Shown in pieces: positions 19,944-30,668 of a stretch of 64,000 bases of DNA. This stretch comes from Gymnothorax reevesii (lineage: Eukaryota > Chordata > Actinopteri > Anguilliformes > Muraenidae). The notes under the pieces are model-generated. The model saw only the letters and a program-made list of their open reading frames with translations, made no database searches and was not told the origin of the DNA. The stretch covers positions 90,568,120 through 90,632,119 of the forward strand of contig CM056583.1 in assembly GCA_029721435.1 (NCBI GenBank), in the 5' to 3' direction. The position numbers and the translations under genes were made by a program. Numbering within the stretch: position 1 is the first letter of the stretch; each line of letters starts with the position of its first letter.

Positions 19944-22640
19944 ACTTTGAGTACGAGTGTCAATCACTTTATAGCTATATTAGCTTGGGAATTGAGAACA
20001 TTTTTGTTTCTAAAATCACTGCAGTAACAAAAAGACTGTCATACATGAAATAGCCTACACAGAGGAGGTTTCATGAACATGGCAAATTCATTTTTAAGAA
20101 GTTTTTAGGCAAAGATGCTTGTTGTGGGCCTTCTTGGAAGTTTGTTGCAGCTTTAATATGGTTCATATTAATATTGGAATTCTTTTGTAAAGGCCAACAT
20201 TATATATATATTGTGATTTAAATTTTTTCCAGATCGTCTAGCCCTACGTAAACTGAGTCCCTGCACCCCTAAAAAACAAGAGTTTAAACAGTGCTCCCAG
20301 ACTTATGATCAAATGTGACAGTATCAACAGTTCATTCCCCTTACTTGTCTACTTCCTTCTGATTCACAATCACTCACTCACAATAAATACATATTTTGTA
20401 TTTGTGATCAGGACTGATGCTAATTAAAAACATTGTGAAAGTAGAAAAAAATTATACACATTATTTTTTACTGCAGTTTTAAGAAAAGGTACATTTGAGT
20501 CACAATTCAAGGTTTCTTTTATCTAATGTTGCACAAAAATTATCCTTAATGAACAATGCTTCAGTAAATCATTCATATATCCCAAACTATGTTAACATTA
20601 GGGGGAGAGGGAATCTGTATCATTTAGATGATAGAACAGTAATTTTTTATTTTACAGTAGCATTGCATTACCAAACTGGATTCAAAGGGTTAAAATCCTG
20701 AAAATTAAATAAATGACTAGACTATAGTAATGGTTTGCGCTTAAGTCAGATAAAGCAATTGAAGGTGAAACTAGTCCTTAATAAGTAAAATTACACCGTA
20801 TAAATGCACAGAAAATGTACCAAAGGGGCCTAAGGTATAGTGTTTTAAAGGGATCTCAGAGGGTTAAGGCCTGTATAAGGGATTTGGGGATGATATTGTA
20901 AAACCCCAACGAAGCAATAACCAAACGGCGGATATTGCCCAGGTTGAAGGCCTCACGTGTTCTCTTAGTCTAACTTTAATTAGAGCATTCTTCTGGCTGG
21001 GGTGAATCACAATATAATGGATATTTTTCACCGTCCGAGGACGGGGCATGAAAGCGCAATGGTTACGATTTATCTGACTCCATATAAAAGTTAGAATACA
21101 AAATTTAGCTATAATCCCGTTAAAAATCTGACTCCAAATTAGAATTAGAAGTGATAATTTAGGGAACACCTGCGTGAATCTCCAAACAGTGATAACCAGT
21201 AACTTAAACTCTAAGGACAAACATGACGTGACTATACCTTAAATTCCTAACAGACAACCACCGCCGCTACATTAATGTTCCTGGGCATTAACACCATGTT
21301 CGAATTCTAGGTTCGTTGGTTAGGTTAGCGGTTGGAAGTCAACCATCATTGCAATAGCCTCTGCTGGTATATTACAATGAACCTAGGATTGTATATTAGC
21401 CCAAGGGTTCTATAGGTTAAAATTCAGAACCAACATATATAAATCCTTACAATAGGTAGTTCATGGTCGCCTAAACCAACTTAACCAACCGATTCCCACA
21501 CCGGGCCGCTGGCCAGTCGTTCCTCAGTGGGGTTAAACTATTCCCCTAGGTATTCGCCGAGACGGGGCTAAGAAGAATAAAAAGATTAAAAGACGGGAGA
21601 CCACGCAAGCGAGAAAAGGAATAACAATAATTTAATTCACCTGGTAGGCACAACTTGAATCAAACAAACCAATGATAAGCCAATTACCGTTACATATCAT
21701 TTAGAAGGATTTAGAGTATTTTCATACCTGGAAAAGATGAATGACCACGTAGAGCTAAAAGTCGCTCCACGTGGTCAGGGAGAACTCACATGTTCCCGCG
21801 CTCCGGAACAAGGCAACATGTCACCCCTCCCCACTTACCAACACGATTCAGACGTTGACAGAGAAGAGACAGGACAGGATAGAAGCAAGAAGAGAAGAGA
21901 CACCGCCCCCTCAGGATCTCGTACCTTTAAAGACTCCAAACCACACCTCCGAACAAGGTAGAGGGAAGGTTGGCCGAATCAGAGTTTTACTGGCCTAGGT
22001 GATAAGATAATTTGCACAGGGAGACTAGGGTAGTTGCTTGAATGAATCTTACAAACGAACCATAATTCCAAGGGAAATGAAACATGTTCCATTCAACTCC
22101 TTGGACTCCCCCGAGAATAAAGAGACCAAACATGATAGGAATGTGTGCTAAAATGATGCAGTTGTCATGGAAAAGCCTTAAAATGGAATATTATAGCCCA
22201 ATAGTGTGATAAATATATGAGAGGTTCCTTTTAGGATATTGAACATAAGCCTCTATCAAATTCATATTTTGTTTAAGTTGTTTTAAGCCAATTGAAGTAG
22301 CTGCGCTTTAACTTCAATGAAACCAGTGAATTTGAGTTCCAGAGATGCTGGGCCTGCTAGACTTGATGGCTCTCACCCCCCGCCGTGGGGAACAAAGGAT
22401 GCCACTCTCACCGGCAGGCTGTAAGATTGTAAAAGTTAACTGCTCGCTCTGGGTTGTGTCAGATCACCCAAACATTCAGATTTTACCAGCGTAATGAGCA
22501 TGTGTTCCAACAATAGGATTTTTGACCCATGTTTTGAGCAAAATCAAATATTCAGGTTCTACAATATACACAAAAATGGAGAGAAAGTTAATTCCCGGTT
22601 TGTGTAATTTCAGTGAGTGACACTTCTCTTGTGTTAGCAA
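19944..22640. other. Unassigned sequence, possibly an old LTR-type element
   Basis: No protein motif recognised on either strand. From about 20,870 to 22,420 composition is more even and richer in CpG than the flanks, and short open frames occur on the - strand (20,864-21,220), but nothing can be named. A TATATATA stretch lies at about 20,202. Confidence 0.3.
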
Positions 22641-22709
22641 AATATTGAAGATGAAGGACAGGATGCTACAGACAGAGCGAGCGACAACATTCAAAGCCAA
22701 TAGAGCAGC

Positions 22710-24608
22710 ACAGACAGTAGTGCAAGAGACAGCAGTCGGAGCCAGCAGAGCAGCACAGACAGCAGTGTGAGAGACAGCAGTCTGAGCCAGCAGAGCAGCA
22801 CAGACAGCAGTGTGAGAGACAGCAGTCTGAGCCAGCAGAGCAGCACAGACAGCAGTGTGAGAGACAGCAGTCTGAGCCAGCAGAGCAGCACAGACAGCAG
22901 TGTGAGAGACAGCAGTCGGAGCCAGCAGAGCAGCACAGACAGCAGTGTGAGAGACAGCAGTCGGAGCCAGCAGAGCAGCACAGACAGCAGTGTGAGAGAC
23001 AGCAGTCTGAGCCAGCAGAGCAGCACAGACAGCAGTGTGAGAGACAGCAGTCGGAGCCAGCAGAGCAGCACAGACAGCAGTGTGAGAGACAGCAGTCTGA
23101 GCCAGCAGAGCGGCACAGACAGCAGTGTGAGAGACAGCAGTCGGAGCCAGCAGAGCGGCACAGACAGCAGTGTGAGAGACAGCAGTCTGAGCCAGCAGAG
23201 CAGCACAGACAGCAGTGTGAGAGACAGCAGTCTGAGCCAGCAGAGCAGCACAGACAGCAGTGTGAGAGACAGCAGTCTGAGCCAGCAGAGCAGCACAGAC
23301 AGCAGTGTGAGAGACAGCAGTCTGAGCCAGCAGAGCAGCACAGACAGCAGTGTGAGAGACAGCAGTCTGAGCCAGCAGAGCAGCACAGACAGCAGTGTGA
23401 GAGACAGCAGTCTGAGCCAGCAGAGCGGCACAGACAGCAGTGTGAGAGACAGCAGTCTGAGCCAGCAGAGCGGCACAGACAGCAGTGTGAGAGACAGCAG
23501 TCTGAGCCAGCAGAGCGGCACGGACAGCAGTGTGAGAGACAGCAGTCTGAGCCAGCAGAGCAGCACAGACAGCAGTGTGAGAGACAGCAGTCTGAGCCAG
23601 CAGAGCAGCACAGACAGCAGTGTGAGAGACAGCAGTCTGAGCCAGCAGAGCAGCACAGACAGCAGTGTGAGAGACAGCAGTCTGAGCCAGCAGAGCAGCA
23701 CAGACAGCAGTGTGAGAGACAGCAGTCTGAGCCAGCAGAGCGGCACAGACAGCAGTGTGAGAGACAGCAGTCTGAGCCAGCAGAGCAGCACAGACAGCAG
23801 TGTGAGAGACAGCAGTCTGAGCCAGCAGAGCAGCACAGACAGCAGTGTGAGAGACAGCAGTCTGAGCCAGCAGAGCAGCACAGACAGCAGTGTGAGAGAC
23901 AGCAGTCTGAGCCAGCAGAGCGGCACAGACAGCAGTGTGAGAGACAGCAGTCTGAGCCAGCAGAGCAGCACAGACAGCAGTGTGAGAGACAGCAGTCTGA
24001 GCCAGCAGAGCAGCACAGACAGCAGTGTGAGAGACAGCAGTCTGAGCCAGCAGAGCGGCACAGACAGCAGTGTGAGAGACAGCAGTCTGAGCCAGCAGAG
24101 CGGCACAGACAGCAGTGTGAGAGACAGCAGTCTGAGCCAGCAGAGCAGCACGGACAGCAGTGTGAGAGACAGCAGTCTGAGCCAGCAGAGCAGCACAGAC
24201 AGCAGTGTGAGAGACAGCAGTCTGAGCCAGCAGAGCAGCACGGACAGCAGTGTGAGAGACAGCAGTCTGAGCCAGCAGAGCGGCACAGACAGCAGTGTGA
24301 GAGACAGCAGTCTGAGCCAGCAGAGCAGCACAGACAGCAGTGTGAGAGACAGCAGTCAGAGCCAGCAGAGCAGCACAGACAGCAGTGTGAGAGACAGCAG
24401 TCTGAGCCAGCAGAGCAGCACGGACAGCAGTGTGAGAGACAGCAGTCTGAGCCAGCAGAGCAGCACAGACAGCAGTGTGAGAGACAGCAGTCTGAGCCAG
24501 CAGAGCGGCACAGACAGCAGTGTGAGAGACAGCAGTCTGAGCCAGCAGAGCAGCACGGACAGCAGTGTGAGAGACAGCAGTCTGAGCCAGCAGAGCGGCA
24601 CGGACAGT
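22710..24608 (+). repeat. 45-bp minisatellite, about 42 units
   Basis: The unit AGAGACAGCAGTCTGAGCCA plus GCAGAGCAGCACAGACAGCAGTGTG repeats in perfect 45-bp register. Variation is almost confined to three positions: T/G in CAGT(C)TG or CGG, A/G in AGC or GGC, and A/G in CAC(A/G)GAC. The first two units are more degenerate. Because 45 is a multiple of three and the unit lacks stops in several frames, four long overlapping frames stay open, including a Ser-rich + frame with a 15-residue unit (RDSSLSQQSSTDSSV). None starts with ATG in its repeat part. Upstream, an AG preceded by CTTCTCTTGTGTT opens a frame that hits TAG just before the array; downstream the + frame ends in TAA. I treat it as noncoding; a spliced repetitive protein is not excluded. 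Confidence 0.95.
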
Positions 24609-24646
24609 TAAAGGGCTGCTCAACTAGGAGCACAACCTCAGGTAGG

Positions 24647-24770
24647 TACAGTGCTGTGAAAAATTATTTGCCCCCTTCCTGATTTCGTTTTTAGCACATT
24701 TGTCATACTTAAATGTTTCAGATCATCAAACTAATTTTAATTCAAACTTTGCAATCTTGCTGGGAGGAGA
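24647..24770 (+). mobile_element. Single end of a Tc1/mariner-like element
   Basis: After TA, the sequence CAGTGCTGTGAAAAATTATT followed by TGCCCCCTTCC and TGTTTCAGATCATCAAAC is the start of a TIR I recognise from fish Tc1/mariner-type elements. No matching inverted end is seen downstream, so it is probably a truncated copy. Confidence 0.6.
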
Positions 24771-24949
24771 AACTTCAAAAAAAATGTGGTTGCTTATGTC
24801 CTTGTGCGGTGGAAGGTAACCATTGCTGTCTTGACGTCAAGAGCATTCTATGGGATACTATACTTAACGGAATTTGGTGAAGTTTGGGTCCACTCTGCCA
24901 ATGTCGTTCAACATTTCATGGTGTTTGAGAAAATTCTACCCCATGAGCA

Positions 24950-25990
24950 GTAAATTTTTAGCCTGGAATCCATACATATCAAGTGCTGGTTGTTCCCAAC
25001 GGTCACTGACTGATATCAGTCTGGCCTCAGTCGTATAGCCAGCGTTTAGTCCTTACATCACTAATGAAGTGAACATATGAATATTCATGTTTTCTGCTCT
25101 TGGCTGGTTGGGTGACCTTGTGGCAAGAACCAGCAATTGAATATGAGTTAGCTGGTCAGCAACGGCATTCGTGAATATTATCTGACATGAGTTCAAAAAT
25201 TAGATTGTGGCTTGCGTGCGTTTACTCTTGGAGTGGTTGTTAGGTTTTGAACAGGATAGTGTTTGGCCATTTCTGTATTTTGTTTATTTCAGTGGGATTC
25301 CCCAGTATAATAAAGGCTAAATTAAATAATATTACAATTACATAACGTGTTTCACTGTAAATGGCATTAGCTATAGCTCGAAGGGCATGATTGCGTCAGC
25401 TAGATGAAAGTGATACTCCAACCAAAAACTATAATTTGTTTATCACTTACTCACCATTAGTTTTCTTGAACGGATGGACTTGTTCTTCACCTGGCGCAAC
25501 TTTATGGCCACTGGAGAGTTTTGAAAAATTATCCAAAGTCCTTTTTTGCTAGAGGCAAATGGGGCTACCCCGTAGCAATGGGAAAACTTAATCCAAGTCT
25601 GCTTTGTCCACTCATATCCTTAGAACTCTAGAAACGCAGTTTTTTTTTTTTTTTTGCAAAAAATAATAAAATACCACTGTTATTCTTCAAGTGAGCTCGC
25701 CCATTCAATGGAAGTCAGTTCTGCATTCAACAGAAGTCCCGCCTCCTGGCTCGTGTTTATAGGGAGGCGGGACTTTTGTTGAATGCAGAACTGTGGTATT
25801 TTATTTATTTTCAAGTCTCTCTAAAGGGGCGGGGCACCCTTGTGACTGTGAGCCAGTCACAGTTCTCGCTTGGATTTTGTGTGAATATTTGAAAGTCGAA
25901 CGCTGGCCTACTGACTGAGGCCAGACATACAAGCAAGTGACCGTTTGGGAGCGACTAAAGCTTGATATGGATGGATTCCAGGCTAGTAAA
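24950..25990. mobile_element. Element with roughly 95-bp inverted arms
   Basis: Left arm (about 24,952-25,045) contains TAGCCTGGAATCCATACATA, AACGGTCACT, TCTGGCCTCAGTC and GCCAGCGTT. The same blocks occur inverted at about 25,890-25,990. The interior (840 bp) is noncoding and holds the hairpin at 25,716-25,793. It is a DNA-transposon-like foldback of unknown family. Confidence 0.7.
25716..25793. repeat. Hairpin with 31-bp arms
   Basis: Arms 25,716-25,746 and 25,763-25,793 pair with a single mismatch around a 16-base loop; the stem includes CAGAAGTCCCGCCTCC. An AATAAAATACCAC word also occurs inverted further out. Confidence 0.9.
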
Positions 25991-26186
25991 TTTTGTGGAA
26001 AGTTTGCTGGTATAATTTCGCAAAGTTAGCATCTACGCTACCAATTTTCTGGAAATTGAATATCGTTAAGTAAAATTTTGCGAAGTTTCAGGAGGTGTGG
26101 ACGTACTAATTGCAGTGTTCTCCACTAGAATTTTCAATGACTGGGCGGTAGGTGGCATTCTATTGCGATCGGGTTCGTTTTTTTTT

Positions 26187-26234
26187 GGGGGGGGGGGGGG
26201 TTGGAGACGCATTCTATTTTGTTCATGGGGGGGG
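26187..26234 (+). repeat. Two long G runs
   Basis: A run of about 14 G at 26,187-26,200 and one of 8 G at 26,227-26,234; candidate G-quadruplex, also a likely sequencing trouble spot. Confidence 0.85.
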
Positions 26235-26640
26235 CAGGATGCATTTTATTTAATTGACATTGCACACTCAATCGTGCATCTTCCAGTGCCTTTAAATTCT
26301 CGTTTTCTTTTTTTTTTTGACCGAGTGGCTGAGGATTCTCTACGGGCACATACATTATGAACAGGCGCCGATTGCGCAATCATTCAGAATGAACGGGCAG
26401 CCCGTCCAGTCATTAACAATAGTGGAGAACCCTGGTATTGAGTTAAAAATGCTAGAATGTCTTTCTTATGGAAATTGTCATGACAAACAATGTTAGGCTG
26501 TCATATCATCCTACATTAGACCTTTTGTTTTAGGCAGGATAAAAACAGTTAACAGACTTCTTTTTTTTTATATATACAGGGACGGACTGTCAGACCTCAT
26601 CAGAAAGAGCCCACATCAGCCCAGCATAACCTTTCCCAAG

Positions 26641-28087
26641 TCCAACTGTGGACGGTCTTTCAGATATGCATGGTTTTCAAACTTCTCCTGGCTAGAGTGG
26701 GATTCAATTTCTGAAAAAGCCCTCTGTCCCTCGTGTAGAATGTCAGAAAGACTTCAAATGATAAATTTCTCAAAATGTGAGGAAGAATAATTTGTTACCA
26801 ATGGGTTCAACAATTGGAAAAATGTGACAAGCAAATTTCAAAAGCACGAAAGGTGCAGTGCACATAAGGAGGCAACTGTGAAATTGAGGAGCTATATCAC
26901 TGCTCACACAGTTGTGTGTACTCTTAGATCTACACTGCAAAAAATGTTTAGATAAAAATACTAGAGAAGATGAAATTTACTAGCTTGACAATGGGGTAGG
27001 TAAAGTTCACTTGTCGAGTCAAATAGTAACTTGTTTTAAGTTTTTTTTTCTTCTATTTCACTATTTGACTCGACAAGTGAAATTTACCTACCCCATTGGC
27101 AAGCTAGCAAAACAAGAAAATTCTCTTTGTCTCACAAAAAAAATGGTTAGAGAAATAAGTGTTTAAAGTCTTAAAATAAGTAAATTCATCTTACCTAGAA
27201 TTTTTATCATCATTTTTTGCAGTGTAAGACTTCCAGGGATGTACAAACATCTCTGAATTGCTTGCTCAAAATACTGGAGTCGCACTGATTCCTCATGCGT
27301 CAAGGAATTCCTACTTGTGGACACAAGGATTTGTCCAGCAATCTTTTCCAATTGTTGAATTTGAGGGCACAAGATTTTCCAGAATCAGCCCAGTGGTTAA
27401 AAGAAAACAAAAATGGCTTGGACATGACATTGAAAATGAAATGTTACAACTCATGTCTAATGCTCTTTTACGAGAAATTGTTAACGACTTCAAAGCGGAT
27501 CAGTTTTTCTCCCTTATAATTGTTGAAACAACTGATTTCTCTGTTAAAGAACAAGTAACAATGATTTTACGTCATGTCAGTGACAATTTTGAGATCACAG
27601 AGGAATTTGTAGGTCTTTACAATATTGACACCATTGCAAAAATCATTAAAGACATTCTATTGAGATTGGATATACCACTAATGAAATGTCGAAGACAGTG
27701 CTATGATGGTGCTAGTTCTATGTCAGGACGCTACTCGGGTGTGCAACCTAGAATTTTGGAGGTACAGCCAAATGCTTTTTATGTCCATTGTTATTGACAT
27801 GTATTAAATTTAGTAACTGCCACAAGGTCAGTTACTATGGTCAGAGACACCATAGATTTTGTCCAAATGCTTGTTAACTTTGTACGCGACTCGCCCAAAA
27901 GGCTGGCCCATTTTAAAAACCTTCAAAATGACACGAGTGCTACTTCCCTGCGTCCATTGTGTCCAACTAGATGGACGTTGCGATGCTCATCAATTAGAGG
28001 CGAGTTGAAAAACTACACCACTCTAAAGCAAACACTTGAGGAAATTTCCAGAATTGATAGAGGGCAGTGTGGTAGTAAAGCCTCTGG
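26641..28087 (+). pseudogene. hAT transposase (ZMYM1/TTF-type), interrupted
   Basis: In order: a TTF-type zinc-finger-like block (CGRSFRYAWFSNFSWLEWDS with CPSC, then TNGFNNWKN and HE...SAHKEA); then, beyond a MITE, ESAQWLKENKN; and, after a shift near 27,400, IENEMLQLMSNALLREI, ETTDFSVKEQVTMILRHVSD, EEFVGLYNIDT, CYDGASSMSGRYSGVQ and, past a stop, PLCPTRWTLR. These are the hallmarks of hAT transposases related to vertebrate ZMYM1-like proteins (the DxTxDxS..EQ-type block and the C.DGA.M.G block). Stops and shifts make it inactive. The frame is split by the MITE at 26,933 and the Harbinger at 28,088, and resumes at 30,154 with LLRLLYDFETVFGF. Its C-terminal dimerisation region is missing, replaced by a sushi LTR near 30,201. 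Confidence 0.87.
26933..27224. mobile_element. TA-flanked MITE inside the hAT pseudogene
   Basis: A 292-bp element with terminal CACTGCAAAAAATG and its inverse CATTTTTTGCAGTG, flanked by TA on both sides (26,931-26,932 and 27,225-27,226), as in Tc1/mariner-type MITEs. A strong internal hairpin pairs about 27,000-27,035 with 27,060-27,100 (GTCGAGTCAAATAG with its inverse). Removing it restores the hAT frame. Confidence 0.9.
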
Positions 28088-28879
28088 GCCCGTATTCACA
28101 AAGCATCTTATCTTACTGCTAGGAGTACTCCTAAGTCGCGCTAAAACATTTTATGTAGGAATAAAATCTTAAATGTTATTCACAAAGCCGCTGAGAGCAA
28201 CTTTTAGTTAAGAAAACTGGTAACTCCTAGAATAGCAGTAGCTTTGAGATTGGTAGGAGTAATCTACGTTGGTATGGCTGACATCAATTCTCATGCATGA
28301 GTCTTGGGACAATGAGTACGGTGATTGGTTGTTTGCTGGCAGAGCGGCCCATTGAAAAAAATATCCCACATATAAGCCATGGAGGAAAAAAATGAGAAAA
28401 TAGTCCAAGCGGCTGGTTTGTCCCATAAGATAATTGCAGTTGCTACTGGTATGGCAGTTTTCCAATGTATTTCAAAGTAAAGAGGTATGGCAGTCCCAAT
28501 TTTAAACACTGCCCTAACCCTAACCTTAACGTTAACGCTGACCTTTAAAATAACTCCTCCCCATTAAATTTTAACTAATCCATATTCCCATCTTCTCGAA
28601 CATGCAAGTGTAGCAATCATAAGTGCCATTTTTTTAGAGTCTGTGTAAAATAATAACACTTTGAGTATTTTTTAAAATGTACAATGCGCGGTCCCCGCGT
28701 ATAATGCTCTCAGCAAATAAACGTGCATAGGAAAGAGATAATTGTAAAAACGTTAATAAAGTTATAAATGAAACGCGTCATTTGCCCCAATAATTAGCAA
28801 CTTATTACCCGATGAGAATTAGAATATGTTGCGATCATTTAAATGTCGAGCCGTTCAAGTTTGTTTGCCCTAAACTGTC

Positions 28880-29104
28880 ATGGATGAAAGTTCAAAAAGG
28901 ACGCGAAAGCCCAACTGGAGCCTCGACCAGTTACTGCTGCTGGGTCAGTTGGTGCTGGAGCGAAAGCATGTAGCCTACTCTGAGGGAAATTTGGCTCGGG
29001 GGCGAACAGCAAATCCAAGCAGTATGCATAGGATAACATCAGCCTACCGATCATTGCAGCGTTACCCTCTGTGTCTCGGATGGCTGCTAGAAGTGGTGGT
29101 ATAG
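28880..29104 (+). CDS. Harbinger Myb/SANT-like DNA-binding protein, N-terminal part
   Basis: ATG-initiated 74-codon ORF beginning MDESSKRTRKPNWSLDQLLL, followed by LGQLVLERKHV. The W-S-x2-Q-L-x-L-L-x2-L-V pattern fits helix one of the Myb/SANT-like domain encoded by PIF/Harbinger elements, which recruits the transposase to element ends and the nucleus. After about residue 40 similarity fades (SMHRITSAYRSLQR retains an ITSA word of the second helix region), suggesting a frameshift or deletion. Family proteins are usually much longer, so this is probably a broken copy. Confidence 0.65.
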   Translation: MDESSKRTRKPNWSLDQLLLLGQLVLERKHVAYSEGNLARGRTANPSSMHRITSAYRSLQRYPLCLGWLLEVVV

Positions 29105-29252
29105 GCTATTCGCAGTCTATAGGAAGGCATACTAAGCTTGGTTTGTAATTTATAGCCTACTGTTTAAATATGCATACAAAATATGACATAGGCTGGTATT
29201 ATTATGATGATCTATTATATGTAACCCTCGCTCAATAGCGTAATAAAATAAT

Positions 29253-29891
29253 TCATGCATAGCAGGAGGAGGTACAGCACCAAAGCCCGAGCAAGTGGCA
29301 TCCCACAGGCACATAATGCCTGTCAAAAAATTGGCATAAGCTGCTTCCCATTAAAATGCAAGAGTCGTGCGTGAATCCTGTCCATTTCGCAACAATGTCC
29401 AAAATATTGTATTCGGCATCAAATAGCCTACTATCTGGGTGTTGATGGAACAAACTTTTTTCTGTTGCCAAATACCTCTTCATCTTGGGTTGGAGAAATA
29501 ATTTGAACATCGGTCCCGTCATTAGCACCGATGATACTAGGCATACCTGAGATGTCAAAGAATTGAAGTTTGATTCTGTGTTGTTGGCGAATGTCCATTG
29601 GAACCAGATAAACTGTCGGATGATATGGGGTTCACAGAGTGTATTGATTGTTTGTTGAATTGAGCGACTGACAGATGATTGTGAAATCCCTAAATTGTCA
29701 GCGTTGCAAAGTTGCATTTTTCCGGTGGCCAAGTAATGAAGTGTCGCCAAACATTTTATTTTGTGCCTTATTTGGTTGTTTCTCATGGTTGGAGACATAA
29801 TTCTCTCCATCACCAAGTCAACAACAAATAAAATCCTTTCACAGTCGTTTCGATAGCTTTTCAACAACTCCGCATCATTCAGAATTTCCAA
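29253..29891 (-). CDS. HARBI1-like Harbinger transposase, internally eroded
   Basis: A 212-codon ORF starting MEILNDAELLKSYR. Features: ERIMSPTMRNNQIRHKIKCL, then LATLHYLATGKMQ, then LGISQSSVSRSIQQTI, an HTH-like block, all diagnostic of the DDE_Tnp_4/HARBI1 family. Downstream FDAEYNILDIVAKWTGFTHD and SCILMGSSLCQFF correspond to the second catalytic Asp region (D-A...G-HDS-x-I). The first catalytic segment (IDGT-like) is not intact, replaced by SVLMTGPMFKLFLQPKMKRY, and the C-terminal Glu region is missing. Normal family length is about 340-400 residues. Convergent with the Myb-like ORF. Probably inactive. Confidence 0.83.
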   Translation of the reverse strand: MEILNDAELLKSYRNDCERILFVVDLVMERIMSPTMRNNQIRHKIKCLATLHYLATGKMQLCNADNLGISQSSVSRSIQQTINTLCEPHIIRQFIWFQWTFANNTESNFNSLTSQVCLVSSVLMTGPMFKLFLQPKMKRYLATEKSLFHQHPDSRLFDAEYNILDIVAKWTGFTHDSCILMGSSLCQFFDRHYVPVGCHLLGLWCCTSSCYA

Positions 29892-30200
29892 GTCATTTCA
29901 TCTTTCAACAGCAGCAGCCATTTTCCGCTTCTTTGTGAATAGGTTTTAGCGAGTTAGGAGTCCTCTTGACTACTTTTAAGCTCTACCAGACTTAGGAGCT
30001 ACTTTTAGGTCTAAAATGCTTGGTGAATAACTCTTAGTAAAAATAATTAGGAGTCCTAAATTTACAACTGACTCGCCCATTTTTTTAGGAGCTCCTCCTA
30101 AATCCGGCAGTTAGGACCTACTTTTAGCGCTAAGATGCTTTGTGAATACGGGCTCTGGTCTTTTGCGACTGCTGTATGATTTTGAAACCGTTTTTGGCTT

Positions 30201-30652
30201 TGTCATGGTTTGGAAGCGTTGAGGGCTTTTTTTTTGTTGCTCTCATCCAGGAAGATATCGTTTTGCTCCCAATCGGATTCCTGGGCCATCTGGCATCAAT
30301 TGGGGGCGTTACTCAGACTCTATTTGAGCTCTAGTTCCGCCTCGCCTCCGTTGCTAGAGTGACAGTGTTTCATTTGCGCTTTAGCCGGTCAGGTCTCAAG
30401 AAAGAGAATTTTTAGGAACTTTAGCTGTATATTTGAGGTTAAGTTGTAGTGAGCAAAGGGATCTTTGTTTTATTTTCCCATTTCTTTTTGTCCCTTCGAG
30501 CTCGCTTTGCTTTTCAACCTCGGATGACTTCTAGGTCCGTTGGTAGCGCGAGTCTCGCTTTTTTATTCTATTTCAGTCTCTGCTTTCTCTGCTGTTTTGC
30601 CTTTTAATTCTGGCCACTGCGTTTGGCGTCTAAATATTCCACATCCATCACA
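30201..30652 (+). mobile_element. Probable 5' LTR of a sushi-type gypsy element
   Basis: Begins TGTCATGGTTTGGAAGCG and ends GGCGTCTAAATATTCCACAT plus CCATCACA, immediately before the gag start at 30,669. TG...CA ends and position support an LTR of about 450 bp. The matching 3' LTR is not present in the window, and the left edge overlaps the hAT remnant, so the exact start is uncertain. Confidence 0.5.
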
Positions 30653-30668
30653 GTACACTCTAGCCATT

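Larger units (their letters stand above)
28088..30153. mobile_element. PIF/Harbinger transposon, 2.07 kb, nearly complete
   Basis: Ends are GCCCGTATTCACAAAGCATC and its inverse GATGCTTTGTGAATACGGGC. Flanks repeat TCTGG (28,083-28,087 and 30,154-30,158); Harbingers usually duplicate 3 bp, so part of this may belong to the element. It carries the two genes typical of the superfamily, here convergent: a Myb/SANT-like ORF on + and a HARBI1-like transposase on -. Excising it rejoins the hAT transposase frame (SKASG to LLRLLYDF), which proves a secondary insertion. Extra copies of the TAGGAGT..CTAAGT subterminal words occur at both ends and may be transposase binding sites. Confidence 0.93.

Noticed and set aside
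20864..21220. 118-codon ORF on the - strand
   Set aside because: No motif recognised and no supporting context; kept only as part of the unassigned region.
22710..24608. CRISPR-like regular repeats
   Set aside because: There are no unique spacers; the units are directly abutting, and the setting is a vertebrate genome.
22476..24623. Very long ORFs on the - strand (715, 655 and 546 codons)
   Set aside because: They are translations of the 45-bp minisatellite in different frames and have no ATG start or domain.
28508..28540. CCCTAACCCTAACC telomere-like words
   Set aside because: Only about two degenerate units inside a Harbinger element; not an interstitial telomere array.
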